NCBI GenBank assembly: GCA_003168295.1
Contig: PMST01000275.1
Coordinates: 3,586-10,478, forward strand
Direction: 5' to 3'
Length of the DNA: 6,893 nt
DNA from: Actinomycetota bacterium
GTDB lineage: Bacteria; Actinomycetota; Actinomycetes; Streptosporangiales; Streptosporangiaceae
Shown here: piece by piece, positions 1 through 5,073 of the stretch
How positions within the stretch are numbered: the first letter of the stretch is position 1
How the letters are laid out: the number at the start of each line of letters is the position of its first letter
Position numbers and translations under genes: made by a program
Notes under the pieces: model-generated
Databases searched by the model: none
What the model saw: the letters and a program-made list of their open reading frames with translations, nothing else
Told to the model about the DNA's origin: nothing

Positions 1-693
1 ATCGAGGCGACCGGGCTCGGCATCAGCTGGAAGGACGGCGACCCTGGAATCGGTCCGACGTACTTGTTCTGCGACCCGGACGGGCACGAGCTCGAGCTGT
101 ACTGGGAAACGCAGTGGTACGCGCCGCCCGCCGAACTGAAGCCGTCCCTGAAGAACCAGGCTCAGGCCTTCCCTGGCCGCGGCGTCAGCGTGCGGCGCCT
201 GGATCACGTGAACTACCTGGCCGCCGACGTCGTGCCCAACGGCGAGTTCGTCCGCGACGTGCTCGGCGGCCGGGTTACCGAGCAGATCATGCTGGACGAC
301 GGCGCGATCTCCGGTCAGTGGCTGCACTTCACGAACAAGGGCTACGACCTGGTGTACACGCGCGACTGGACCGGCAGCACCGGGCGGCTGCATCACATCG
401 CGTTCTCGCCAGACAGCCGGGAGGACATCCTGCGCGCGGCCGACATCTGCCTGGACCGCGGCGTGTTCATCGAGACTGGACCGCACAAGCACGCGATCCA
501 GCAGACGTTCTTCCTGTACGTCTACGAGCCAGGCGGCAACCGGATCGAGCTGTGCAACCCGGCCGCCCGGCTGGTGCTGGCACCGGACTGGCGCACGATC
601 ACCTGGACCGAAGCCGAGCGCGCCAAAGGCCAGGCCTGGGGCCTGAAGACCATCGAGTCCTTCCACACCCACGGCACGCCGCCGGTGGCGTAG
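1..693 (+). CDS. Extradiol ring-cleavage dioxygenase (catechol 2,3-dioxygenase type), 5' end outside window
   Basis: Open from the first base in frame 1 to a TAG at 691-693, so 230 C-terminal residues are present and the start lies upstream. The protein is a type I (VOC-fold) Fe(II) extradiol dioxygenase, which opens a catecholic ring next to the two hydroxyls. The N-terminal VOC module ends with DPDGHELELYWE (about 76-111). The catalytic C-terminal module then shows the metal-ligand set expected from XylE: His in LDHVNYLA (codon 205-207), second His in LHHIAF (394-396) and Glu in GNRIEL (547-549). The catalytic His (490-492) and Tyr (517-519) lie 9 residues apart, and Tyr to Glu is 10, both as in XylE H246/Y255/E265 (family numbering recalled). 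The PROSITE extradiol signature fits except its first position, which is His. The substrate cannot be read from the sequence; catechol, dihydroxyphenyl compounds or a steroid-derived catechol are all possible. The gene is convergent with the next one. Confident on family, not on substrate. Confidence 0.9.
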   Translation: MEATGLGISWKDGDPGIGPTYLFCDPDGHELELYWETQWYAPPAELKPSLKNQAQAFPGRGVSVRRLDHVNYLAADVVPNGEFVRDVLGGRVTEQIMLDDGAISGQWLHFTNKGYDLVYTRDWTGSTGRLHHIAFSPDSREDILRAADICLDRGVFIETGPHKHAIQQTFFLYVYEPGGNRIELCNPAARLVLAPDWRTITWTEAERAKGQAWGLKTIESFHTHGTPPVA

Positions 694-731
694 GGCGGGC
701 AGTGGTGCCGTTCCGTAGTTAAAGGACTAGC

Positions 732-1532
732 TCACTGGGGCAGCTGCAGTTCGGGCGGGGTCGGCGTCGTGATGACCGAGAACACCGCGCCTTGGTCGTC
801 GTTGACCACGCCGATCCGCCCGAACGGGCTGTCCCGGACGGGCTCCACGACGCTGCCGCCTAGCTCGCTCACCCTGGCCACGGCGGCATCGGTGTCGTCG
901 ACGGCGAAGTACACCGACCAGCTCGCGGGCGCTCCCTCCGGCGTCCCGTCCTCATACTGGCCGATGCCGCCCACCTCGCGCCCGTCGACCATCAGCATCG
1001 CGTACCTGAAGCCGCCCTCGCTGACGTCCTGGTAGTCGTAGCCGAGCACGGCCCGGTAGAAGGCCTTGCTCGCGTCGTAGTCCCGGCTCATGTGCTCGTT
1101 CCAGGACAGCGAGCCGGGCTCGTTGGCCAGGCCGATCCCCGTGGTCGTCCCGCCCTGCCACAGGCCGAAGCCGGCCCCGGCGGTGTCGACGGCCAGGGCC
1201 ATCCGCCCGGTGTCCATCACGTCCGTCGGCTCCAGCAGCAGCTGGCCGCCCGCGGCCTTGATCCTGGCCGCGACCGCGTCGGTGTCGTCGGCGGCCAGGT
1301 AGGTCGTCCAGGACGGCAGGGCGTCGGTCGCGCCCCCGAACTCCGGGCTGAGACCCGCGACGACCCTGCCGTTCTTGTGGCACACGCAGTAACCGCCGCT
1401 TTCCTGGCCGCCTGACTCGATGTCCCAGCCGAACAGGGCGCGGTAGAAGGCGGCCGCCTTCGCCACGTCGGCGACCGTGACGTCGACCCAGCACGGGGTG
1501 CCGGCCAACCACGGCGTATCACGCGTTACCAC
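732..1532 (-). CDS. Two-domain VOC (glyoxalase/bleomycin-resistance fold) protein, CFP30B-like
   Basis: 266 aa with two tandem VOC domains, about residues 12-125 and 140-257. Each has the N-terminal strand-helix pattern ending in an FY element (KAAAFYRALFGW, SKAFYRAVLGY) and a C-terminal D-x-x-G-A strand (DTAGAGFGLWQ, DDQGAVFSV). Length and order of conserved segments (GTPCWVD, SWTTYLAADDTDAV, GRMALAVD, GLWQ, GSLSWNE, SVYFAVDDTDA, GRIGVV) match what I recall of mycobacterial Rv0577/CFP30B, a 27-30 kDa antigen linked to methylglyoxal handling. The usual glyoxalase I metal ligands are not obvious at matching strand positions, so catalysis is uncertain. The GTG start at 1532 is chosen because GGGAGGT lies 6 nt upstream. 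No signal peptide is visible. It is convergent with the dioxygenase (38-nt gap, no clear terminator) and divergent from the membrane-protein gene. Family is firm; biochemical role is unknown. Confidence 0.9.
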   Translation of the reverse strand: MVTRDTPWLAGTPCWVDVTVADVAKAAAFYRALFGWDIESGGQESGGYCVCHKNGRVVAGLSPEFGGATDALPSWTTYLAADDTDAVAARIKAAGGQLLLEPTDVMDTGRMALAVDTAGAGFGLWQGGTTTGIGLANEPGSLSWNEHMSRDYDASKAFYRAVLGYDYQDVSEGGFRYAMLMVDGREVGGIGQYEDGTPEGAPASWSVYFAVDDTDAAVARVSELGGSVVEPVRDSPFGRIGVVNDDQGAVFSVITTPTPPELQLPQ

Positions 1533-1538
1533 CTGCGT

Positions 1539-1545
1539 ACCTCCC
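1539..1545 (-). promoter_or_regulatory. Ribosome binding site of the CFP30B-like gene
   Basis: On the minus strand GGGAGGT sits 6 nt before the GTG at 1532. It is the strongest Shine-Dalgarno match in the window and fixes the GTG as the start. Confidence 0.75.
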
Positions 1546-1565
1546 GCGACCTTTGGTTGCGGATG

Positions 1566-1571
1566 ACGCTA
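1566..1571 (-). promoter_or_regulatory. Candidate extended -10 promoter element for the CFP30B-like gene
   Basis: The minus strand reads TGT-TAGCGT, an extended -10 pattern (TGn followed by TAnnnT). It would start transcription near 1559 and leave a leader of about 26 nt that contains the GGGAGGT ribosome site. No convincing -35 is present at the usual spacing. Inferred from pattern only. Confidence 0.35.
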
Positions 1572-1597
1572 ACACAGGGTCAGCCGGGCCTGCCGCT

Positions 1598-1603
1598 TAC
1601 ACT
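1598..1603 (+). promoter_or_regulatory. Candidate -10 box for a leaderless transcript of the 109-aa membrane protein
   Basis: TACACT lies 8 nt before the ATG at 1612, and no Shine-Dalgarno sequence lies in between. This is the arrangement of leaderless actinobacterial mRNAs, in which transcription starts at or next to the start codon. The -35 region is poor. The site would serve the membrane protein and probably the downstream asparaginase. Confidence 0.45.
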
Positions 1604-1611
1604 GTCCATTC

Positions 1612-1941
1612 ATGTACGCCAAGACCAGGCCGACCGCGACGGGCTCGCTGACGCCCAAGCAGAAGCGGATCTTCGCGATCGCCGGCGTGGTGCTCATCCT
1701 GATGCTCGGTGGCCTGGGGGCATGGGGCGCGCTGTCTCACGACGCCTACGGGACGTCGGCTCACGGCTGCGTGAACGTGACCCTGCCGAGTTCCACCGGC
1801 GGGTCCACGCTGCACTACTGCGGCGGGCAGGCCCGGGCGTTCTGCAAGACCGCGTTCGCCTCGACGGGCCAGATCTCCGAGCGGGCCAAGCCGCAGTGCG
1901 TGCTCGCCGGGCTGGGACCGTCGAGCTCGGCCTCACCATAG
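1612..1941 (+). CDS. Small single-pass membrane protein with four extracytoplasmic cysteines, unknown function
   Basis: 109 aa. A basic N-terminus (K4, R6, K16, K18, R19) precedes one hydrophobic helix at about 20-41. The remaining 68 residues should be outside the cell by the positive-inside rule. That outer part has four cysteines (C53, C70, C78, C96), enough for two disulfides, and a Ser-rich end. The hydrophobic segment could also be an uncleaved signal anchor; there is no clear AxA cleavage site and no lipobox. The ATG at 1612 is supported by a -10 box 8 nt upstream and by the absence of a ribosome site. The asparaginase ATG follows 32 nt after the stop, so co-transcription is likely. 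A longer open frame (from 1557) crosses this gene in another frame but lacks its coherent topology. I do not recognise a named family; the layout of a short extracytoplasmic Cys domain after one helix is familiar from actinomycete hypothetical proteins. Confidence 0.75.
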   Translation: MYAKTRPTATGSLTPKQKRIFAIAGVVLILMLGGLGAWGALSHDAYGTSAHGCVNVTLPSSTGGSTLHYCGGQARAFCKTAFASTGQISERAKPQCVLAGLGPSSSASP

Positions 1942-1954
1942 CGGGACATCGGGT

Positions 1955-1960
1955 GGAAGG
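1955..1960 (+). promoter_or_regulatory. Probable ribosome binding site of the asparaginase gene
   Basis: GGAAGG ends 13 nt before the ATG at 1974, which is longer than usual spacing. An in-frame GTG at 1953 overlaps this motif and has no good site of its own, so ATG 1974 is preferred. Translational coupling to the gene ending at 1941 is also possible. Confidence 0.4.
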
Positions 1961-1973
1961 GCAGACTGCGGGC

Positions 1974-2933
1974 ATGACGATCTACACGGAACACCGGGGC
2001 GTTAATCCCGTTGTCGCCGAGGTGGTGCGTTCGGGGTTCACCGAGTCATGGCACCGGGGCGCGGTAGCCGGGCTGGACGCCGACGGGATCCAGGTGATCG
2101 ACGTCGGGCAGACCGGAGCGCCGTTCTTCCCGCGGTCGGCGAACAAGCCGCTGCAGGCGGCGGCGATGCTCGGCTGCGGGCTCGACCTGAACGGCGAACT
2201 GCTGGCGCTGGCCGCGGCGAGCCACTCCGGCGAGGACTTCCACGTCGACGGCGTGCGGAAGATCCTCTCCGGGGCCGGCCTGGGCGAGGACGACCTGGGC
2301 TGCCCGCCCGCCTGGCCACTCGATTTCGAGACCGCGCGGCGCCTGATCGAACGGGGCGAGGGCGAGTCCAGGATCCGGATGAACTGCTCGGGCAAGCATG
2401 CGGCGATGCTGGCGACCTGCGCCGCGAACCGCTGGCCGGCCGCCGGGTACCTGGCGCCCGGTCATCCGCTGCAGCAGGCGATCCGGCGCACCGTCTCCGA
2501 GCTGGCCGGCGAACCTGTGAGCGCCACGGGCGTGGACGGCTGCGGCGCGCCGTTGCTGGCGCTGACGCTGACCGGGCTGGCCCGGGCGTTCCGGGCTCTG
2601 GTGCTCTCGGCGGCGGGCACGCCGGAGCGCCGGGTGGCTGACGCCATGCGCGCCTACCCGGAATGGACCAGCGGCACCACCCGCGACGAGCGCAAGCTGA
2701 TGGATGCCGTGCCCGGCCTGCTGGTCAAGGGAGGCGCCGAGGGCGTCGCGGCGTTCGCCTTCGCGGACGGCAGGTCAGGGGCCGTCAAGATCGACGACGG
2801 GATGGCGCGGGGCCGGACCCCGGTCACGGTGGCGGCGCTGCGCCTGCTCGGGGCCGTCGTCCCGGACGCACTGGCCACCGTTCCCGTCATCGGCGGCGCG
2901 GCCGAAGTGGGCGCCGTCCGCGCCGTCATCTAG
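1974..2933 (+). CDS. L-asparaginase, Rhizobium etli type II family
   Basis: 319 aa, close to the usual length of the asparaginase II family, which is unrelated in sequence to E. coli AnsA/AnsB. It hydrolyses L-asparagine to aspartate and ammonia. No signal peptide is seen, so it is probably cytosolic. Motifs in order: FPRSANKPLQ (S55, K58 as the SxxK pair), ASHSGED (S83), NCSGKHAAML (C138, K141), VDGCGAP (C190) and KGGAEG (K252). These correspond to the two Ser-Lys pairs and the Cys-Lys-Cys metal site described for the R. etli enzyme (assignment recalled, not aligned by program). All key positions are present, so the enzyme should be active. The ATG at 1974 leaves the conserved start region (VVAEVVRSGFTESWHRG) near residue 13, as in the family. 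It probably shares a transcript with the preceding membrane-protein gene. A 43-nt gap with an inverted repeat follows. Confidence 0.92.
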   Translation: MTIYTEHRGVNPVVAEVVRSGFTESWHRGAVAGLDADGIQVIDVGQTGAPFFPRSANKPLQAAAMLGCGLDLNGELLALAAASHSGEDFHVDGVRKILSGAGLGEDDLGCPPAWPLDFETARRLIERGEGESRIRMNCSGKHAAMLATCAANRWPAAGYLAPGHPLQQAIRRTVSELAGEPVSATGVDGCGAPLLALTLTGLARAFRALVLSAAGTPERRVADAMRAYPEWTSGTTRDERKLMDAVPGLLVKGGAEGVAAFAFADGRSGAVKIDDGMARGRTPVTVAALRLLGAVVPDALATVPVIGGAAEVGAVRAVI

Positions 2934-2941
2934 GTGACGAG

Positions 2942-2964
2942 GAGCAGGTGTAAGGCGCCTGCTC
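2942..2964. repeat. 7-bp perfect inverted repeat abutting a -10 box; possible operator or weak terminator
   Basis: GAGCAGG (2942-2948) and CCTGCTC (2958-2964) are exact reverse complements separated by 9 nt. The right arm ends directly before the TAAGAT -10 box, so the repeat fills the -35 to -13 region of the next gene's promoter. That suits a dimeric regulator's operator. It could instead be a short terminator of the asparaginase gene, but there is no T run and the stem is small. Confidence 0.45.
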
Positions 2965-2970
2965 TAAGAT
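2965..2970 (+). promoter_or_regulatory. -10 box for a leaderless transcript of the 535-aa protein
   Basis: TAAGAT matches the TAnnnT consensus and lies 6 nt before the GTG at 2977, with no Shine-Dalgarno sequence between. That fits transcription starting at the G of the start codon. No -35 consensus is seen at 16-19 nt; an inverted repeat occupies that space, so an activator or repressor may act here. Confidence 0.55.
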
Positions 2971-2976
2971 GACGCG

Positions 2977-4584
2977 GTGAGCAAGAAGACCCGGCCGCGA
3001 CGCAGCGGACCTTCCGGCACGTCATCCGGACGCCCTTCCGGCACGTCCACCGCAGGCACCGCGCGAGCTGGCACCGCGCAAGCTGCCGCCACGCAAGCTG
3101 CCGCCGGCGATGCGCTGGGCCGCGCCGAAGCCGACGCGATCGTCCAGCGGGTGCTGTCCACCCTTTGGGCCGCGATCGCCGCGGGTGACCCGCTGCGGGC
3201 CGAGCTCGAGACCTCGACCAGCCTGGCGATACCGCATGTGGCGGGTCAGCGGGATCCTGCTGAGACCGAGTCCTTTGTCTCCTCCGTCCTGGTGAACGAG
3301 GCGATCCGCAGGCAGACGCCCGACGGCGCCGCGATGCTCCGGACGCTGATGTCGCTGGGCACGCCGGGGATCAGGAAGACCGCCAGCCGGGCTCTGGGTG
3401 AGCTGACCGGCGCCGGGATCTACCCGCCGGAGTGGGTGACCGAGATCGGGAAGGTGACCCCGGGCCAGGCCTGGCGCCGCTACGACATCCTCGGCGACGA
3501 CGAGACCGTCGCGGTGACGTTCAGCTACGGGGAAGCCGAGCATGCCGTCGTGATGCAGGTCGACCTGACCGGCGTCCCGATCACCACCGCGATCGGCGTG
3601 GCCTCCAATGCGGCCAGCCTGGTCGAGGCGGTCAAGCACGTCGACGACGACGACTTCGATCGTGTCGAGCAGATCGACCTGACCGAGGCCCGCCGCCGGA
3701 TGGAGGAACCGCTGGCCCGGTGCGAGGAGGAATCAGATCCGGGCCTGTCCGCCGATACCGTCGCGTATCTGCCCATCGCCCGGACCCGGATCCGGCGCCT
3801 GCCCGCCGAGGCCTTCTATGTCCCCCCGGACTTCACCGCGGCCGATCGCGCGGCCGCGGTCGACGACTTCATGAAGAGCCCGCTGGCCGCCGACGCCGTG
3901 GCGGCCGATGAGGAGTCCACGCGATTCTGGGCCCAGGTGCTCACCGGCTACAGCAGCCGGATTTCCGGCGAGCCGCCGACGCAGGTCGGACCCCGCATGC
4001 TCGCGCACATCCTCCTGGGCCACGTGATCAGCTTCTTCACCTTGTCCCCGGCGCAACGCCGGCACCGCGAGCCCGCGGTGACCGCGTGGGTCCTGTGGTC
4101 GGCCGAGCAGCGGAACCTGGACGAGGCGCAGAGGTCGCACCTGATCGAGCGGCTGCCCGGCGCGTTCAGCCAGTTCGACGAGGCGTATGACGATCCGCGC
4201 AGCGCCACGCTGCGCGGCTACGCGGCCGACCTGGCCGCGAGCGACGTCGACGTTTCCTGGCTTAGCCGCAACGTGGGGCGCCGCGGGTTCGCGCTGCCGA
4301 TACCGCCACCCGACGGCGGGCGGGTAGACGTCGGTGACCCGGCTGTCCGCCGGGCTCTGGTCGAGGCCGAGTTCGGCAGCTGCAGGCCGCCCGCGGGCAT
4401 GACCAGCGAGCAGTTCATGGACGCCGCGTGCGGTGTCGTCGAGGAACTCTGGAGCACCGACGATCTGAACGTTACCTACCGGGCCGCCAGCGGCATGATG
4501 CTCGACGGTGTCTCCCGGCACGACATCATCCACCGGCTGGCGGGCGAACCCGCCCCGACGGTGGGCACCTCGTTGGTCCAGTAG
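2977..4584 (+). CDS. Uncharacterised 535-aa protein with repeat-built basic N-terminus
   Basis: GTG start at 2977, chosen because of the -10 box 6 nt upstream; it ends with TAG at 4582-4584. Residues 1-44 are basic, then rich in Ser, Thr, Gly and Ala, and are encoded by short tandem DNA repeats; they are likely disordered. From about 46 to 148 the sequence is helical and amphipathic. A strand-rich region at about 165-215 (DDETVAVTFSYGEAEHAV, then VVMQVDLTG) may be a small alpha/beta domain. It is followed by an acidic patch (DDDDFD, 223-228) and a mainly helical half (about 285-425). The C-terminal helix region (484-522, including EELWSTDD and SRHDIIHRLAG) resembles a segment I associate with DUF1841-like and other bacterial hypothetical proteins; this is a weak recollection. 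There is no membrane helix, nucleotide-binding loop or signal peptide. It appears monocistronic, bounded by its own promoter and a convergent terminator. It is a soluble cytoplasmic protein of unknown role. Confidence 0.85.
   Translation: MSKKTRPRRSGPSGTSSGRPSGTSTAGTARAGTAQAAATQAAAGDALGRAEADAIVQRVLSTLWAAIAAGDPLRAELETSTSLAIPHVAGQRDPAETESFVSSVLVNEAIRRQTPDGAAMLRTLMSLGTPGIRKTASRALGELTGAGIYPPEWVTEIGKVTPGQAWRRYDILGDDETVAVTFSYGEAEHAVVMQVDLTGVPITTAIGVASNAASLVEAVKHVDDDDFDRVEQIDLTEARRRMEEPLARCEEESDPGLSADTVAYLPIARTRIRRLPAEAFYVPPDFTAADRAAAVDDFMKSPLAADAVAADEESTRFWAQVLTGYSSRISGEPPTQVGPRMLAHILLGHVISFFTLSPAQRRHREPAVTAWVLWSAEQRNLDEAQRSHLIERLPGAFSQFDEAYDDPRSATLRGYAADLAASDVDVSWLSRNVGRRGFALPIPPPDGGRVDVGDPAVRRALVEAEFGSCRPPAGMTSEQFMDAACGVVEELWSTDDLNVTYRAASGMMLDGVSRHDIIHRLAGEPAPTVGTSLVQ
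3010..3047 (+). repeat. 14-bp direct repeat, 24-bp period, inside the 535-aa gene
   Basis: CCTTCCGGCACGTC occurs at 3010-3023 and again at 3034-3047. The 24-nt period is eight codons, giving the peptide repeat PSGTSSGR / PSGTSTAG at residues 12-27. Loss or gain of a unit would keep the frame. Confidence 0.8.
3055..3105 (+). repeat. 15-bp tandem repeat (about 3.4 units) inside the 535-aa gene
   Basis: GGCACCGCGCGAGCTG (3055-3070) recurs with one change at 3070-3085. CGCAAGCTGCCGCC at 3077-3090 recurs exactly at 3092-3105. The period is 15 nt or five codons, encoding the decayed peptide series GTARA-GTAQA-AATQA-A at residues 27-43. All units keep the reading frame. Confidence 0.75.
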
Positions 4585-4592
4585 ATGAGCTA

Positions 4593-4610
4593 CGGCCCGT
4601 GAGCGGGCCG
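4593..4610. terminator. GC-rich hairpin between convergent genes, likely bidirectional terminator
   Basis: CGGCCCG (4593-4599) and CGGGCCG (4604-4610) pair perfectly around a TGAG loop. Flanking GATGA (4584-4588) and TCATC (4616-4620) can extend the structure imperfectly. It lies in the 34-nt gap between the stops at 4584 and 4619, so it can serve both strands. There is no T run, which is common in high-GC actinomycetes. Confidence 0.65.
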
Positions 4611-4618
4611 GCGCGTCA

Positions 4619-4900
4619 TCACCGCCAGCCGGAGCGCTGATCGTACGGCATGTCGGTCCACAGCGGCGGAGGACCGTAGCCGGCCGGGCGCCCGTACCCC
4701 GGCGCACCTGCGTTGTCTTCTTCATCATCTGATCCGAACGAGCCGGGTCTCAGCTCCTGGCCAGCTGGCTCCCGGCGGCGATCACCGCGCCGCGACAGCT
4801 TCAGGACCAGTACCAAGACAGCGACGAAGACGACCACGGCCACCACTACGGTGATAACGATCTGCGTGAGGGTCATGCCGGCCGGGGCCATAGAGCTCAC
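4619..4900 (-). CDS. Small single-pass membrane protein with charged, Gly/Pro/Tyr-rich tail, unknown function
   Basis: 93 aa from the GTG at 4900. A Val-rich helix at about 11-35 is followed by a strongly basic stretch (R37-R43), so the N-terminus should face out and the tail should be cytoplasmic. The tail has an acidic patch (SDDEED) and a region rich in Gly, Pro, Tyr and Trp, ending YDQRSGWR; it is probably disordered. GTG 4900 is favoured because AGGAAGG ends 4 nt before it. An ATG at 4891 (MAPAG) or 4876 would give a slightly shorter form, while a frame open up to 5005 adds a polar stretch with no ribosome site. It is the last gene of the leftward group and faces the 535-aa gene across a hairpin. 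I know no named family; the composition is typical of small actinomycete membrane proteins. Confidence 0.7.
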   Translation of the reverse strand: MSSMAPAGMTLTQIVITVVVAVVVFVAVLVLVLKLSRRGDRRREPAGQELRPGSFGSDDEEDNAGAPGYGRPAGYGPPPLWTDMPYDQRSGWR

Positions 4901-4904
4901 GTCA

Positions 4905-4911
4905 CCTTCCT
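4905..4911 (-). promoter_or_regulatory. Ribosome binding site of the 93-aa membrane protein gene
   Basis: On the minus strand AGGAAGG is 4 nt from GTG 4900 and 13 nt from ATG 4891. The AGGA core is 7 nt from the GTG, which favours that start. Confidence 0.55.
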
Positions 4912-4914
4912 GCG

Positions 4915-4929
4915 CGGGCCGACGGCCCG
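4915..4929. repeat. Hairpin-forming inverted repeat 3 nt upstream of a ribosome binding site
   Basis: CGGGCC (4915-4920) and GGCCCG (4924-4929) pair perfectly around a 3-nt loop. It lies in the presumed leader of the leftward 93-aa gene, just before AGGAAGG. It may shape access to the ribosome site, or be a chance GC palindrome. Confidence 0.4.
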
Positions 4930-4990
4930 GCTCACAGACGCGGTTAGGCTCGGTGGCCTGCGCGACCGCCAGGGACAAGCTGGGACGCCG

Positions 4991-5043
4991 GAGATCACCG
5001 GCCATCGCCGCTGGAGCGAGGAGTCGATGAGCCGGGTGATCTC
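4991..5043. repeat. 17-bp near-perfect hairpin between two leftward genes, probable terminator
   Basis: GAGATCACCGGC followed by CATCG (4991-5007) pairs with CGATG and GCCGGGTGATCTC (5025-5043). There are 17 base pairs, two single-nucleotide bulges (A5030, G5034) and a 17-nt loop. It begins 30 nt beyond the TAA of the 140-aa gene when read leftward, a normal place for a rho-independent terminator, though no T run follows. An operator or attenuator for the 93-aa gene is the alternative. The rest of the 173-nt gap (4901-5073) shows no ORF of merit and no clear -10/-35 pair. Confidence 0.6.
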
Positions 5044-5073
5044 ACTGGCGGCCGCGCACGGACCACACATCCC

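Noticed and set aside
694..731. Possible terminator between the dioxygenase and CFP30B-like genes
   Set aside because: The best arms (CAGTG at 700-704 and CACTG at 733-737) are only 5 bp with a 28-nt loop and run into the coding sequence; too weak to call.
2048..2641. 197-aa open frame on the plus strand inside the asparaginase gene
   Set aside because: It is dominated by Arg, Gly, Ala and Pro with no domain, and the asparaginase in the other frame carries every family motif.
3733..4728. 331-aa open frame on the minus strand
   Set aside because: It lies antisense to the well-supported 535-aa gene, is rich in Arg, Gly and Ala as expected of a shadow frame in high-GC DNA, and would read through the convergent hairpin.
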